64,000 bases of DNA from the NCBI GenBank assembly GCA_020744225.1, contig JAGMWG010000008.1:1116001-1180000 (forward strand). Reading direction: 5' to 3'. Below are positions 21,673 to 31,896 of this stretch, piece by piece. Position 1 is the stretch's first letter; every line of letters starts with the position of its first letter. Origin of the DNA: Paraphoma chrysanthemicola (lineage: Eukaryota; Ascomycota; Dothideomycetes; Pleosporales; Phaeosphaeriaceae). The position numbers were made by a program, and so were the translations under genes. The notes under the pieces are model-generated. The model was given only the letters and a program-made list of their open reading frames with translations. It had not been told where the DNA came from and ran no database searches.

Positions 21673-23674
21673 TCAAGCATCTAGATTCAACTTCTCCAAA
21701 AGTGTATCAATCTTGCCCAGCAAGATCTGATAGTTCATCGCGTCTTGCGCAAACTCGTCTCCAACTTCTTCACCGTCTAGATTTCGTATGACGCCCGTAG
21801 CTATCTGTTGCTCTACTGCCGCTTGCACGACTTCTTGTTGTGTCTGGATCTTATCTTTCAGCGCAAAATCTCCCATGGCATCTACGAGGTCGCCTTGGCT
21901 GGCTTTGAGGGCTGCATCCTCGTCCATCATCTCGTCCAAACCACTGTCTTCAAAGCGTAGTCTGAATCGCTCACTCAAGTAAAATCTGATGTCATCTACC
22001 AATTCAACTGTATCGGTTTCTTGACGTGCTTTTACACGATTGGCAGATTCTTGTACCAGCTCCGCGAACTCTGGTTGATCGATGTAGTTTTCTAGTCGGT
22101 AGGCGATGTACCGCGCTGCAAATTCTTCCAATCGTTGCACGCGTGTATCCCAACCAGCTCGAATGACTTCATAAATATCGACTGCCTCATCGGCATCCGT
22201 TGCTCCACGCGGGTTGTCGAGTTCCACTGCTGAGGTTGAGCCATTACCAAGTGCCGAGATGGTGATTGCAGCTCGTTGCTTGAGCTTTTCGATGAAGAGC
22301 TGGTCTGCTGCGAAAAGGACATCGATGGCAGTTTCCAATCCAAAATCTGCCCGTTCTGTGTACATGAAGGTCAAGATCGTCTCCAGTACCGCTGGTGAGC
22401 AGTCGATGGTGACTATCTGCAGATGAGGGGTGTCCTGAGCCTCCTTGAATTGCGAGCTGAACATGGTCAGGAAGTACTCAGATCGGAGCAGCATTGCGCG
22501 ATGTGCTGGATACACAGTCGATCGCTTCGGCTTTCTTTGCCGTGATGGTGACCGTGATCGCACTGGCCCGACAGGTATTCCGAGCAGCGCGCCTGCTGTA
22601 TTTCGCACCAACGGTGTCGATGATCCAGAAGGGCCCGGCGATCGTTCCGTCTGATCGGAGCCGTCTGCATCGAATTCATCATCGTCGTCCGCACGCAGCA
22701 GTATGTCGGCAAATATCGAATTGTCTCGGTCCCATTTTATGTTGTCGACCTTCTCCGTATCCACGACCGTCTTGAACTTCAGCACGTTGTTCTTGAACCA
22801 GCTGTCAAGTTGATCTCTGCCTCGCTCTAGCTCTTCGCTGCGTCGCTGCCTTAGCAACCGTCTATCCGACACTTCTGTAATGTCTTCGAAAAGCCGTTCT
22901 ATCTCTAATTGCTTCCCAATCTTGTCAATGCCATTCAAAACCACCAATTCCTGCTCATCACTGAGACCAAATAGCGCTCTACGTATAGAGACCTCTTGAA
23001 AGTAAAGATACTGCAGCGCGACTCCCAATGATTCTGCTGGTATGTTGCTCGGCAGTTTCCAGCTCGCCGTCGAGGGCGCGGATGCCAGCTTTTTCGCAAA
23101 GTATGGGGATCGCGCGGCGAGGATAAACTTGTGCAGCTCAAAGTTCTGGCCGTACGCGGTGATGGTTATATCAGCCGTCTTCGGTGTAGGGCGGGTGAGG
23201 AGCGACGTGATGTGGGCGGCCAGCGGCTGCAGAGGGTTCGTTGACTTCGCATAGTCGTAGGAAAGTAGGAGATTCCGTATGCGGTCGTTGAGCGCATTGT
23301 AGAGGCATCGCTCGCCTTGGAACGTGTCGCGCTCACACAGTGCGCCATTCTCGAGGAGCAGCCGGATGACTTCGTAGTGCCCGCATAGACTAGCCTTCAT
23401 GCACAGCGGTCAGCACCGCGGACAATGATGCGGGTGTAAGAAGACCTACTAAAATAAGAGGCGTATAGTCAAACTTGTCTCTCGCGTTGATGTTTACGCC
23501 CTCGGAAATCTTCTCCTGGCACACCTTCAAGTCTCCCCGCCGACAGGCTTCACAAAAGGCTCTAAAGTCCTCTGAGAGGTCTAGTGGGTTCTCCTCCTTA
23601 AGCTGTCCCGACGAGATCGCCTGCGCCTCGTTCGCAAGAGCAGCCTCGATCTCGTACTTTTTCTTGACCTCCAT
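21673..23674 (-). CDS. btb3: Ankyrin/BTB-domain protein, Btb3 type (Cul3 adaptor)
   Basis: A 648-residue protein in two exons, 23674-23450 and 23394-21673; the 55-nt intron 23449-23395 (GTAGGT, GTGCTGAC branch, AAG acceptor) joins TPLIL to ASLCGHYEV inside an ankyrin repeat. Domains in order: N-terminal helix; ankyrin repeats at ~35-115 (FCEACRRGDLKVCQEKISEG, HYEVIRLLLENGA); first BTB fold at ~130-200 (DITITAYGQNFELHKFILAA, ALQYLYF); acidic, Ser-Pro-rich linker; second BTB fold at ~350-430 (STVYPAHRAMLLRSEYFLTM, ETILTFMYTERADF); and a long helical C-terminus. This layout is that of S. pombe Btb3, thought to bring substrates to the Cul3 ubiquitin ligase. No break is seen. The substrate is unknown. 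Confidence 0.88.
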
Positions 23675-23974
23675 CGTGGCGAGAGAAAGTGACGAAAGCG
23701 AGCATCTGCTGCGATTTCTACATTATGACGGTGGCGGCGGAGATCGGAGTTTAGCAGTCGAGTAGCGCAGACCCTGGCCGCGGCGGGTGCTGCAGCCTCG
23801 CGCCGTGGTTGCTGGTTCAACGCGCCGCCGAAAACAAGGCCCAAACACACCCGAGCCACCATTTCATCCCGCCAACCCAAGCATTGCATACCCTCGCACC
23901 ACCCACTAACATAAGCATCCCACCCAGAGCATACCTTCGTTGCATGTATACTGCACAATAGCCATAATCTAATC
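23675..23974. promoter_or_regulatory. Shared intergenic promoter of the Btb3-type and NIMA genes
   Basis: The two ATGs are divergent and only 300 bp apart, so both promoters must lie in this stretch or overlap the other gene's leader. It is GC- and C-rich near the NIMA side. No individual box is claimed. Confidence 0.6.
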
Positions 23975-26346
23975 ATGCCCGAAGACGACAAGTACGATGT
24001 GCTCGAGAAGATTGGTGCGCTGCCGAACACTGCACATGCTGAACATTGGTTGTACTAATGCACCTAGGCCATGGCTCCTTTGGCATCATCCGCAAGGTCA
24101 AGCGCAAGTCGGACGGCTATGTAAGAATATGGTTATTTCGCGCGTTGTGGTTGCTGACCATCGCCTAGATCCTTTGCCGAAAGGAAATCAGCTACCAGAA
24201 GATGTCGCAGAAGGAGCGCGAACAATTACAGGCCGAACTGTCTATTTTGAAGGAACTGCGCCATCCGAACATTGTCGCCTACTTCGAGCGCGACCACATC
24301 AAGGCGTCACAGGACCTGCATCTGTACATGGAGTACTGCGGCAATGGCGACCTAGGGCGCGTCATCCGTGACCTCAAGAACAAGAACCAGGTCTGCGAAG
24401 AGGAGTTCGTGTGGAGCATCTTCAGCCAGATTGTCAGCGCGCTGTACCGTTGTCACTTCGGCGAGGACCCGCCAGCGGCTGGACGCAATGTTATGGGACT
24501 GGGTGCGAACGCGAGGCCGGTGCGCGATCCCAAGAAACCCATGATCCTGCACAGGGATCTTAAGCCTGAGAACAGTAAGCAAAGTCTTGTTGTAGTTGCG
24601 ACGTTGTATACTGACATCACAGTCTTCCTCGGCGACGACAACAGCGTCAAGCTCGGCGATTTCGGCCTGTCCAAGATCCTCCAGAGCCATGATTTCGCGT
24701 CGACTTACGTGGGCACACCATTCTACATGTCTCCAGAGATTTGCAAGGCCGAGCAGTACGGGCCACACTCAGACATCTGGGCGTTGGGCTGCATCATATA
24801 CGAGATGTGCGCGAAAGCGCCTCCATTCAACGCAAAGACACACTTCGACCTGATCCAGAAGATCAAGTCTGGCCGATACCCCGACATACCAGCATGCTAT
24901 TCGGCAGAACTGCGCAAGGTCATTGCGAGCTGCTTGCAGACGGTTCCTGACCACCGACCAGATACGGCAGCTTTGCTGAATTTGCCCATTGTCAAGCTTA
25001 TGCGCAAGGAGCAAGAAGTCGTAAAGCTTGGGCAAGCTCTTAAAGAACAAAGACAGCTGGCTGCGCAGCGAGAGAAGGAGGCTGCTGACGCCATTGTGAG
25101 GATACGCAAAGAGCTGGATGACCAGCTACGACGAGAATGGGAAGTGAAGGCCCAGCTCGAGATTGAGCGACAGGTCAAGCTACAAACTGAGACGCGTGTA
25201 CAGAGGGAACTGGCTCTGCTACAAGCGAAGTTCGAGGAAGAGGTCAACAAGCGAGTAGAAGCAGCCCTAAAGAAGTTCCCCAACCGACTGTCGACGTCGC
25301 CCAAGCTGGCGCCTCGCTCGAACACACCACTTATGCCAGCCACTGAGAGCGCCGTATTGTTTCCCGCCGAGACAGAGCCAACCATTTACAACGGCTCGAC
25401 GAGCACATTAGACATTGGCAGCGGCACAGATATCTCCTCCCTCTCATTAGAGGATTCAACGGAAGACACAATAAAGGATCTCAAACCGGCCAAAGCAACG
25501 AAGCCAGCACGCCGCCCTCGTGCTTCTCTGGCTCGAGCGCAGACCATGTTCGCAAAGCCATCGGCGGCAGCAGTACCAGCATCCCCAATGGATATCCAGA
25601 TGGCAGACCCTTCTCCAGCGCCTGCTTCTCTTGCTGGCCTTTCGTTATCACCCCGTCGCAACCCTCAACCACGACAGAATATCTTCGCCGCTGCGAAAGA
25701 AAACGCAAAGAAGTGGGAAGCAGATATTCCACCATCACCAACCGAGGCAGAATGGAATGGCGATTTCGATGATGATGATGACCTTCCCGTCCTCCCATCG
25801 CCAACTCGGGCTCGTAGTGCTTCTGGTGGCCGAGCAATGGATGACCCGTTCAAGGTCCTAGCAAACGCACAGAAGCCGCTCGTCAAGCCAACACAACGAC
25901 TTGGTAGCGCACCAGTACTCGCTCCAAATGGCATCAAGTCAAGGCCAGCGTCCGCTGTACCCATCGTAGCGACATCGCCAACTCGACCAAAGTCACGTTC
26001 GGCCGAGACGCTCTCCACATCACCCCGCAAGATAGGTTTGCCATCAAAGTCCGCCCCTGCAGGCGGTCTCCCAACCAAGCGCGGCAACGAAGCCATCCGC
26101 ATCCAAGCGATGCGCAACAACGGCGGCATCCAAGGCCGGACTCTAGTCGAGCTGCAACAAGCCCGTGGCATTCCCGTCCAAGCTATGAGCGAGGACGAAG
26201 GAAAGAAGGGCTTTGGCTTTGGGGGCAGGAAGTCACCCGTCAAGTCGAAGAGCTCGCGTCCACCTTCGCCCGCACGCTGGGACCCAGATGAATGTCTCGA
26301 GATGCCGAGTCCATTTCTCATTCGCAGCCGAAAGGTAGTGTCATGA
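23975..26346 (+). CDS. nimA: NIMA-type mitotic Ser/Thr protein kinase
   Basis: A 740-residue kinase, close in length to A. nidulans NIMA. Exons: 23975-24014, 24068-24120, 24169-24574 and 24623-26346; introns of 53, 48 and 48 nt all join in phase. Kinase domain at ~8-290: KIGHGSFGIIRKV glycine loop, ILCRKEI with the ATP lysine, HRDLKPENIFL catalytic loop (~159), DFGLS (~179), STYVGTPFYMSPE activation segment, SDIWALGCIIYE. The insert before HRD (HFGEDPPAAGRN...) is typical of fungal NIMA. A coiled coil follows (~290-375, KEQRQLAAQREKEAADAIVR), then a Ser/Pro-rich tail with a DDDDDLP patch and many S/T-P sites, as expected for a cell-cycle-degraded regulator. NIMA drives entry into mitosis with Cdk1 and acts in the nucleus and at microtubules. 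Confidence 0.96.
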
Positions 26347-26900
26347 GACACACCAAGCTCGTTGATAACGAGCATCACGACTACGAAAAACGACACGTGC
26401 CTTGGCGCAGTGTCAGCGACATACATGTGCGACGACCGACGTTGGATGATGCATCAATGAAGCAGACGAGATGTTGGATACACGAGTACGTGGTGTCCAG
26501 AGTCGAGACGGAAAAGTGAACGTTGCGAATACCAGCGAGCGTTGCGTTGCGTAGCGACATCTTGCGTCCTTGTCTACCATTTCTTCCATTTGTTTTACAT
26601 CCATGTTATTCCAGCATTGGTGTTCTTCTTTGGCACATATCTTTGTGACCGAGTATACTAGCAGCATCTTCAGGCGCATTTAGGCAGGATACGGCGTTGT
26701 GCGCGGATTGCGAAAGCGCATGGGCTGGCTTGGTGTCTTGTATCGATTTTTGGTACGAATGTTACTACCATCTTCATATCCCAGCTCCTTGTGTTGCTGA
26801 AATGTTGGAGTCGTGATGCTGATTTACTATCTTTGGCTCTTCATTTGGGTATCATATCATTTCTTCCTGCGACTCGGCCATTCGAATGAATCTCTCCTTT
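26347..26900. other. Intergenic between converging genes
   Basis: 3' flanks of the NIMA and Rrp43 genes, which converge here. No gene seen. Confidence 0.6.
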
Positions 26901-27992
26901 TCATTGCCCCTCCAGCACGGTTTTCACATCGCTCCACCTCACCACCGCCCTCCTAATCACCGTCCTCATACCCTCCGCTTCCTGTCTCCCTACAACCCCT
27001 CCCCCGCTCTTCTCAATCCGGCGCACCATAGCACCCTTCCCGCCCTTGTCCCACCTCCCGTCTACAACTACAGTCACACTCTCCCTGCACACGCTTTCTT
27101 CAAACGCATCTGGATCGCTAAGTACCCACTCGCCCTTCTCTTCCTCTCCTTCTGCGCCAATGCCCTCGCTATTGCTTTCTAGTACCGCAAACGTCGCCGC
27201 TACAGGACACCCACGAAGCCGTAACCATTTCGCTTCGGACGGTGCGTCGGAACACAATATACCCTCGTATTCCTCATCCCACCACGCGCGCGGCAATTTC
27301 GTGTCGCGAAGCGCAGCGAGCAGACTCATCCACGCAGCATCAAACGCCGAGCCGTCGATACTTATGAAGAAGATATCAACATACAAAACCCAGTACGCCT
27401 TGACTACAATCTGCGCTTCATCATCCGCGTCGTCGTCGAGAGCGTTCATCGAGGGTTTATACAAGATCCGCAGATCCGATGCGCGCAGGAGGCGGGTTGA
27501 TAATATCAACGAGCGCAGACGCGTTATCAGGGATTGTTGTGTACTCGAAGGTGCGTTGCCGGGGATATGTGCTGGTGTACTTCCAGTTGATAATTCCACG
27601 TTCGGAACGACTAGTCTTAATGTATCGATTTCCTCGCTATCATCTTCTTCCCCGTCTTCCTCTTCTGTATTCGTCTCCAAGCTCGTAGGAATGTGGAATT
27701 CGTTCGTCCCGGGGACGTCTTCTTCGCGCAGGATTTCGGCGCGCACGCCGCACACGACGCTGGTGTTGCCGAGGCGCACGACTGCGCTGCCGTTTGCGTG
27801 TGTCAGGCTTCCGGTGTTGATGCCTGGTTTGCGGAACATCTGTGCGGTGCGTCCATTGGGGCGAACTGCGATCGTTTTGTTGGCGGAGAGGTGAGCTTGG
27901 AGGAAGGGGTGCGGAGATACGGCGGCGAAGATGGGGCGGGGAAAGGTGAGGGAGGGTGGTTGTTGCTGTTGTTCAGGAGGTGCGGTAGCCAT
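26901..27992 (-). CDS. RRP43: Exosome complex subunit Rrp43 (RNase PH-like)
   Basis: A 363-residue, intronless protein of the six-subunit RNase PH-like ring of the RNA exosome, acting in nucleus and cytoplasm in 3' processing and decay. Family marks: PHPFLQAHLSANKTIAVRPN and GRTAQMFRKPGINTGSLTHA at the N-terminus; ANGSAVVRLGNTSVVCGVRA, the RNase PH strand block; LRLVVPNVELSTGSTPAHIP; RLRSLILSTRLLRASDLRI; AYWVLYVDIFFISIDGSAFDAAWMSLLAAL; and a C-terminal domain ending in VIRRAVVRWSDVKTVLE. An acidic insert (EEEDGEEDDSEE) lies at ~109-121. As in yeast Rrp43, no phosphorolytic active site is expected. The proline/glutamine-rich first 20 residues look disordered. Confidence 0.92.
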   Translation of the reverse strand: MATAPPEQQQQPPSLTFPRPIFAAVSPHPFLQAHLSANKTIAVRPNGRTAQMFRKPGINTGSLTHANGSAVVRLGNTSVVCGVRAEILREEDVPGTNEFHIPTSLETNTEEEDGEEDDSEEIDTLRLVVPNVELSTGSTPAHIPGNAPSSTQQSLITRLRSLILSTRLLRASDLRILYKPSMNALDDDADDEAQIVVKAYWVLYVDIFFISIDGSAFDAAWMSLLAALRDTKLPRAWWDEEYEGILCSDAPSEAKWLRLRGCPVAATFAVLESNSEGIGAEGEEEKGEWVLSDPDAFEESVCRESVTVVVDGRWDKGGKGAMVRRIEKSGGGVVGRQEAEGMRTVIRRAVVRWSDVKTVLEGQ

Positions 27993-28328
27993 GGCGGGTT
28001 ATGGGGGTGGAGGAGCTGGGGAGGAGTGTGTGTGGCTGTCAACGTGGAGCATTGGATGTTTGGTGGTGGAATTTTTTGGAGCTTGAGCTTTGCGACTATG
28101 ACGCGCTAACTTTAAGCTTAAGTAGGGTGGGGCTCCTCCACGGGATCACCAACGATGGTCTGGGTCCCTTCCACGTGGATACTTTGTCAAGAACATCACA
28201 GATCGCGCTACGATTTCTAACAAGTTGTGGAACATGACATTAATAGAGACTATTCGACCACTCCGGGGTATTAACGCGAAAGAAATGCAAAACAGCGCCA
28301 ACGGCTGACTTTCTCGAGAAGCTCCTCT
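27993..28328. other. Intergenic, Rrp43 promoter side
   Basis: Between the Rrp43 start and the 3' end of the oxidoreductase gene. Nothing specific seen. Confidence 0.5.
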
Positions 28329-29600
28329 CTAACCAGAGCTCAATCCAACATTGCTCGTCGCTGTTTGCACCGGTGTCCACTTGGGGTCCTTCTTGAAGCC
28401 ATCGCCCCTGACTGTGGGCTCAGCCAACATGCCAATCATGTAATCTCTGCCCTTGATGCCCCAGACCATCAGACTCGGGAGCTTGTTGCCGTTGAAGGCG
28501 CCGACGCCCTTTTGCGTGCCGATAGGTACAATCTGCGACTCCTTCAAGTTCGCAGTGTAGTGGCGATCGCCAGTTGGCGGGGTACCAGTCAGATGCGCAA
28601 CCAAATCAATCTTGAGATTCGTCATTGCCACGGGTATGGCATCTGCCATGTCGACTACACCTCCGCGAGTGTATGATGCCACGTCTCCCACAGCATAGAC
28701 GCGCGGTCCGGCGGCCTCGTGCTCGACACGTAGAGTCTTAGCGTTCACAGCGACCTTGTTGCGGTTGTCGAGCCACTCCTTTGGCAGGAAGCCAGTATTC
28801 GGTCGCACGCCAGTCGCATCGATGTAGATGTCTGCCTCGATCGTCTCGCCGTTCGACAGCTCTACCTTTGTCTTCTCGCCCTCCTTGACCGACGACACAA
28901 CCTTTGTGTTGTACACAACATTAGCTCCGACGCGTTTGAGGAGCTGCTCTGCTTGCTGGCTGATTCCTTCGCGAAGGATCGGAAGCAACTTCTTGTCGCC
29001 GGAGATGAGGGTGACCTTTGCCTTCGGGTTCTTGGGCGCAGATTGCAGGAAGCCAGGCTTGCCGTTGAGGTACTCGGCAATCTCTCCAGCGGTCTCAACA
29101 CCGACTGGCCCACCGCCACCAATAACAACAGTCTTTGCGTTCTTCAAGCCGGCCTGGAAGGCATCGTATACATTCTCGAGCGCAGCGGCGCCGGTCGTCT
29201 GAGTGAAGAGCGGGCTCGGAGTGGTCACACCAGTCGCAATGACCAAAGATGTGTATGGAATCGACTGCTGCTCGCCTTCTGCGGTCGTGACAGACACAGT
29301 CTGACCGGCAGGGTCAACGTGTGTGGCGGTACCCTGAACGAACTTGAACTTCGGGAATGCGTAGGTGAATGCTGGTTCGATCGGATAAAAGAGCTTCTTA
29401 GTTGGCATCATGTCCTTGGAGACACTTGCTCTTGGGCCGGCGATGCGCCAGAAGAGATCCTTGGAAGGATTCACAAGGGTAACATTGTATGTGACGCCTT
29501 CCTTCTTTGGCAATGTGGGAACGACGTGTTTGAGCAAGTAATGCGCTGCACCGAGACCTGCGAAGGAGCCGCCGAGGATGAGGATGGTTTCCGTGCTCAT
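28329..29600 (-). CDS. FAD/NAD(P)-dependent oxidoreductase, AIF/AMID-like
   Basis: A 423-residue, single-exon flavoprotein of the pyridine nucleotide-disulfide oxidoreductase fold, near the AMID/AIFM2 branch that reduces quinones with NAD(P)H. FAD-binding GGSFAGLGAAHYLL at residues ~9-22; ATG(V) after the strand TSLVIATGV; NAD-binding VVIGGGGPVGVETAGE in the middle; DATGVRPNTGFLP; and the second FAD motif VYAVGDVASYTRGG. No redox Cys pair, as expected for this branch. The ATG at 29600 is used; the open frame reaches further upstream only through non-ATG codons. No signal or membrane helix is evident. The role in cell death or quinone reduction is inferred from the family. Confidence 0.9.
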   Translation of the reverse strand: MSTETILILGGSFAGLGAAHYLLKHVVPTLPKKEGVTYNVTLVNPSKDLFWRIAGPRASVSKDMMPTKKLFYPIEPAFTYAFPKFKFVQGTATHVDPAGQTVSVTTAEGEQQSIPYTSLVIATGVTTPSPLFTQTTGAAALENVYDAFQAGLKNAKTVVIGGGGPVGVETAGEIAEYLNGKPGFLQSAPKNPKAKVTLISGDKKLLPILREGISQQAEQLLKRVGANVVYNTKVVSSVKEGEKTKVELSNGETIEADIYIDATGVRPNTGFLPKEWLDNRNKVAVNAKTLRVEHEAAGPRVYAVGDVASYTRGGVVDMADAIPVAMTNLKIDLVAHLTGTPPTGDRHYTANLKESQIVPIGTQKGVGAFNGNKLPSLMVWGIKGRDYMIGMLAEPTVRGDGFKKDPKWTPVQTATSNVGLSSG

Positions 29601-30435
29601 GATTGCGATTGTATTGAAAGTGTCAAGAACAAGTCGAAGTTGAAGGAGGGAAGTAAGGAAGAAGCAACAGGACACAAGCAGGAATATGTGTGCGACGCGC
29701 TTGCAATAAAGTTGTGGCGCGACTCAGTTCCTTCACGGTCAAACTCCCGGTGGGGGACCGAAAATGTCAGACGATTGCAATTGAGGGATGGACAAGCAGG
29801 TGAAACGATGAACCTACTGGCCATGGTGACCTACATGCTGTATATATACCTACGCTTATCGGGCCCTTTGCTTACTGGTCTGCAGGGTGTGTTCATTGCT
29901 TATGCATGTTTCAAGCAGTTGTGCCTGTCAATGAAGGTTGGCGGCTTGCGGAGAGGGAGCTATGGCGCTCTGATTTATGCCCAATCAGGCCTGGCTCAAT
30001 ATCGGAGCTCTCACCAGCCGATCCGGGGTGCTGACAATTGAGTGCTTACGAGACGATCGCGACAATGAAGAGCGCGACATCGTGTTATACCACTCACATG
30101 CCGTGGTTTGAATGTCTTGTTTGGAACATGCGGATTCTTTCCGTCTTGTTGAGCAATTTCGGGTGAATTATGGCGCGCACACAATAACATTACGGGTTGC
30201 ACAAGTTCAGGGGTCGGGAGTGTGCTTGGATATTTGGACATTTCTCATTCCATATCTTTTTGGCTTTATGTCAGTCTGGTGCCTGCATGTAAAGCCCATG
30301 ACGACTGCCGTGTGGGAAAGTCATCGATGCATGAAGCGCAAGATCCTCCACGTTCGACTAGCCTACCGCCAATCATTGTACATATGCCAGAGGTGCTACG
30401 CGTGATGTGCCCTCAACTACTTCGAGAGTGACTGC
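29601..30435. other. Intergenic, no gene seen
   Basis: 835 bp without a convincing coding frame on either strand. Confidence 0.5.
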
Positions 30436-31294
30436 TTACTCGACCTCGGCCTTTGACTCGAAGTTGTCTCCTGCGACAAGGTCTGGGATGTCATCATCAT
30501 CGTCCTCATCGTCCTTCTTCTCGCCGTCCTCGCCCTTCTCCTTCTGCATGCTCTGGTAGCTCTCGGCGAGTTTGCGCAGCGATGCGAGCGAGTCAGGGCC
30601 GAGCTGGTTCAGGATGCCGGGAACGAGCTCTGTGAGCTCCTTGTCCTCACCATGGCCGTAGATGGCGAAGGTGTTTGACGGTACTGAAGCGTGGACTACA
30701 AGATTGATTAGCATCATATAATAAAACTACGTCGTGGGAGTCTGGGAGCGGGCAATTGAGACTTCCAAGTCCATGCAGGACCTGGAATCCAGCAATAGCC
30801 TGTGGCGACTTTGACGTTCCAAATTCATCAGACGTACCCTTTGGTGCCGAGAAGTGGATGACGTTGCCGTCGCTCTTGAACATGTTGACCTCCTCAATGG
30901 CCTGGATGGGCTGGACGTTGAGCTTCTTGAGCGCAGTCTGAAGCTTCTTGTCGTCGGTGCCGGAGCTCTTGTGGACCTTCTTAACCTTCCTGCGTGGAGT
31001 ACCTTTGCCACTGTGTTGCCAAGTCAGCCTGCTATCCCACCACTGATTTCATTCTCCACTGCTTATCGGATTCGCGGAAAGATATGCCCAGGATTTTTCT
31101 TTGGATTTCGAAGGGCTCATGGCGGGGTCGTAAATGGTGTAGGATGCGTATGCTTACCCTAAACGCGAGAGTCAGCCAATTGATCATTTACCGACGCTCA
31201 GTAGAGCCTGCATAAGACGCATATCTTCGTCTATCCAGAATAACTTACCAATGCGCACCGACGCCTGCATGCGCGCCAACTTGGCCTGATCCAT
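30436..31294 (-). CDS. EGD1: Nascent polypeptide-associated complex subunit beta
   Basis: A 159-residue NAC-beta, which with NAC-alpha binds ribosomes and nascent chains in the cytosol. Exons: 31294-31249 (MDQAKLARMQASVRI plus G), a single base at 31158, 31010-30838, and 30695-30436. The NAC block GGKGTPRRKVKKVHKSS with the ribosome-binding RRK is followed by the domain to IYGHGEDKELTELVPGILNQ, then an acidic tail. Intron 31248-31159 has GTAAGT, a GCTGAC branch and TTTAG; intron 31157-31011 has GTAAGC, a GCTGAC branch and CACAG; intron 30837-30696 has GTACGT and TGTAG. Joining exon 1 directly to 31010 would shift the frame; the lone G gives a GGT codon and the family sequence RIGGKGTPRRK. Total 480 nt, exactly 160 codons with stop. 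Length and tail fit fungal members. Confidence 0.93.
31158..31158 (-). other. EGD1: Candidate one-nucleotide exon of the NAC-beta gene
   Basis: One G lies between a full acceptor (CTGACTCTCGCGTTTAG) and a full donor (GTAAGC). It supplies the middle base of a Gly codon whose first base ends exon 1 and whose third base opens the exon at 31010. It is inferred only from sequence and protein-family fit. Confidence 0.7.
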
Positions 31295-31896
31295 ATTTGC
31301 GGTAGTGAGGATGGAGGAGATTCGGTGAATGAGCTGTAGCGGCAGAATCGTCAGTTCAGAGGCTCACAAAATTCCAGGGCGATAAGGCGGGACAATAGAG
31401 CGGTAAGATTCCGTATACGCACCTGGATAGCGGACCGTGGGCGGTAGTCGTTGGTGAGGTGTTGAATGTGAATGCGGGCGTTCGAGCGGGTCGGAGAAAC
31501 TCACCGGAAGTGCCGATTGTGTGCCTCGCTTGTGCGAGAGCTCCATCTTCAAGTCAAGGAGGGGCAACAACTCGAACCACATCACAGCACATTCTAGCAA
31601 CATTTCTAAAATGCATAACGAGGATTTATCTTATCATCAAGGAAAACGGTCGCAAATATCGCCGCGTTGATTTTCATAACGCCTGCTTCATACATTTCCA
31701 GTCCGATCACCGGCATCCTCACGCCATACGCAACCAGGAGGGATTTCGAAGAAGTCGCATTTGCGAGCCGCCATGACAAGACCCTGAGCGGATGCACCGG
31801 CTCCATGCTAAGAAAGCGACGCCATGACGCCGCGGCTATGCCAGAAAACTCCTTGAAAACATATAATATGCACCAGTCATATTCCTCGTCAAGCAT
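31295..31896. other. Intergenic, no gene seen
   Basis: Promoter of the NAC-beta gene and 3' flank of the fibroin-3-like gene. Nothing else seen. Confidence 0.5.

Noticed and set aside
27046..27894. 282-codon open frame antisense to the Rrp43 gene
   Set aside because: It is a shadow of a firmly identified exosome subunit on the other strand.
28953..30041. 362-codon open frame antisense to the AIF-like gene
   Set aside because: Shadow of the oxidoreductase; Cys/Glu-rich with no family character.
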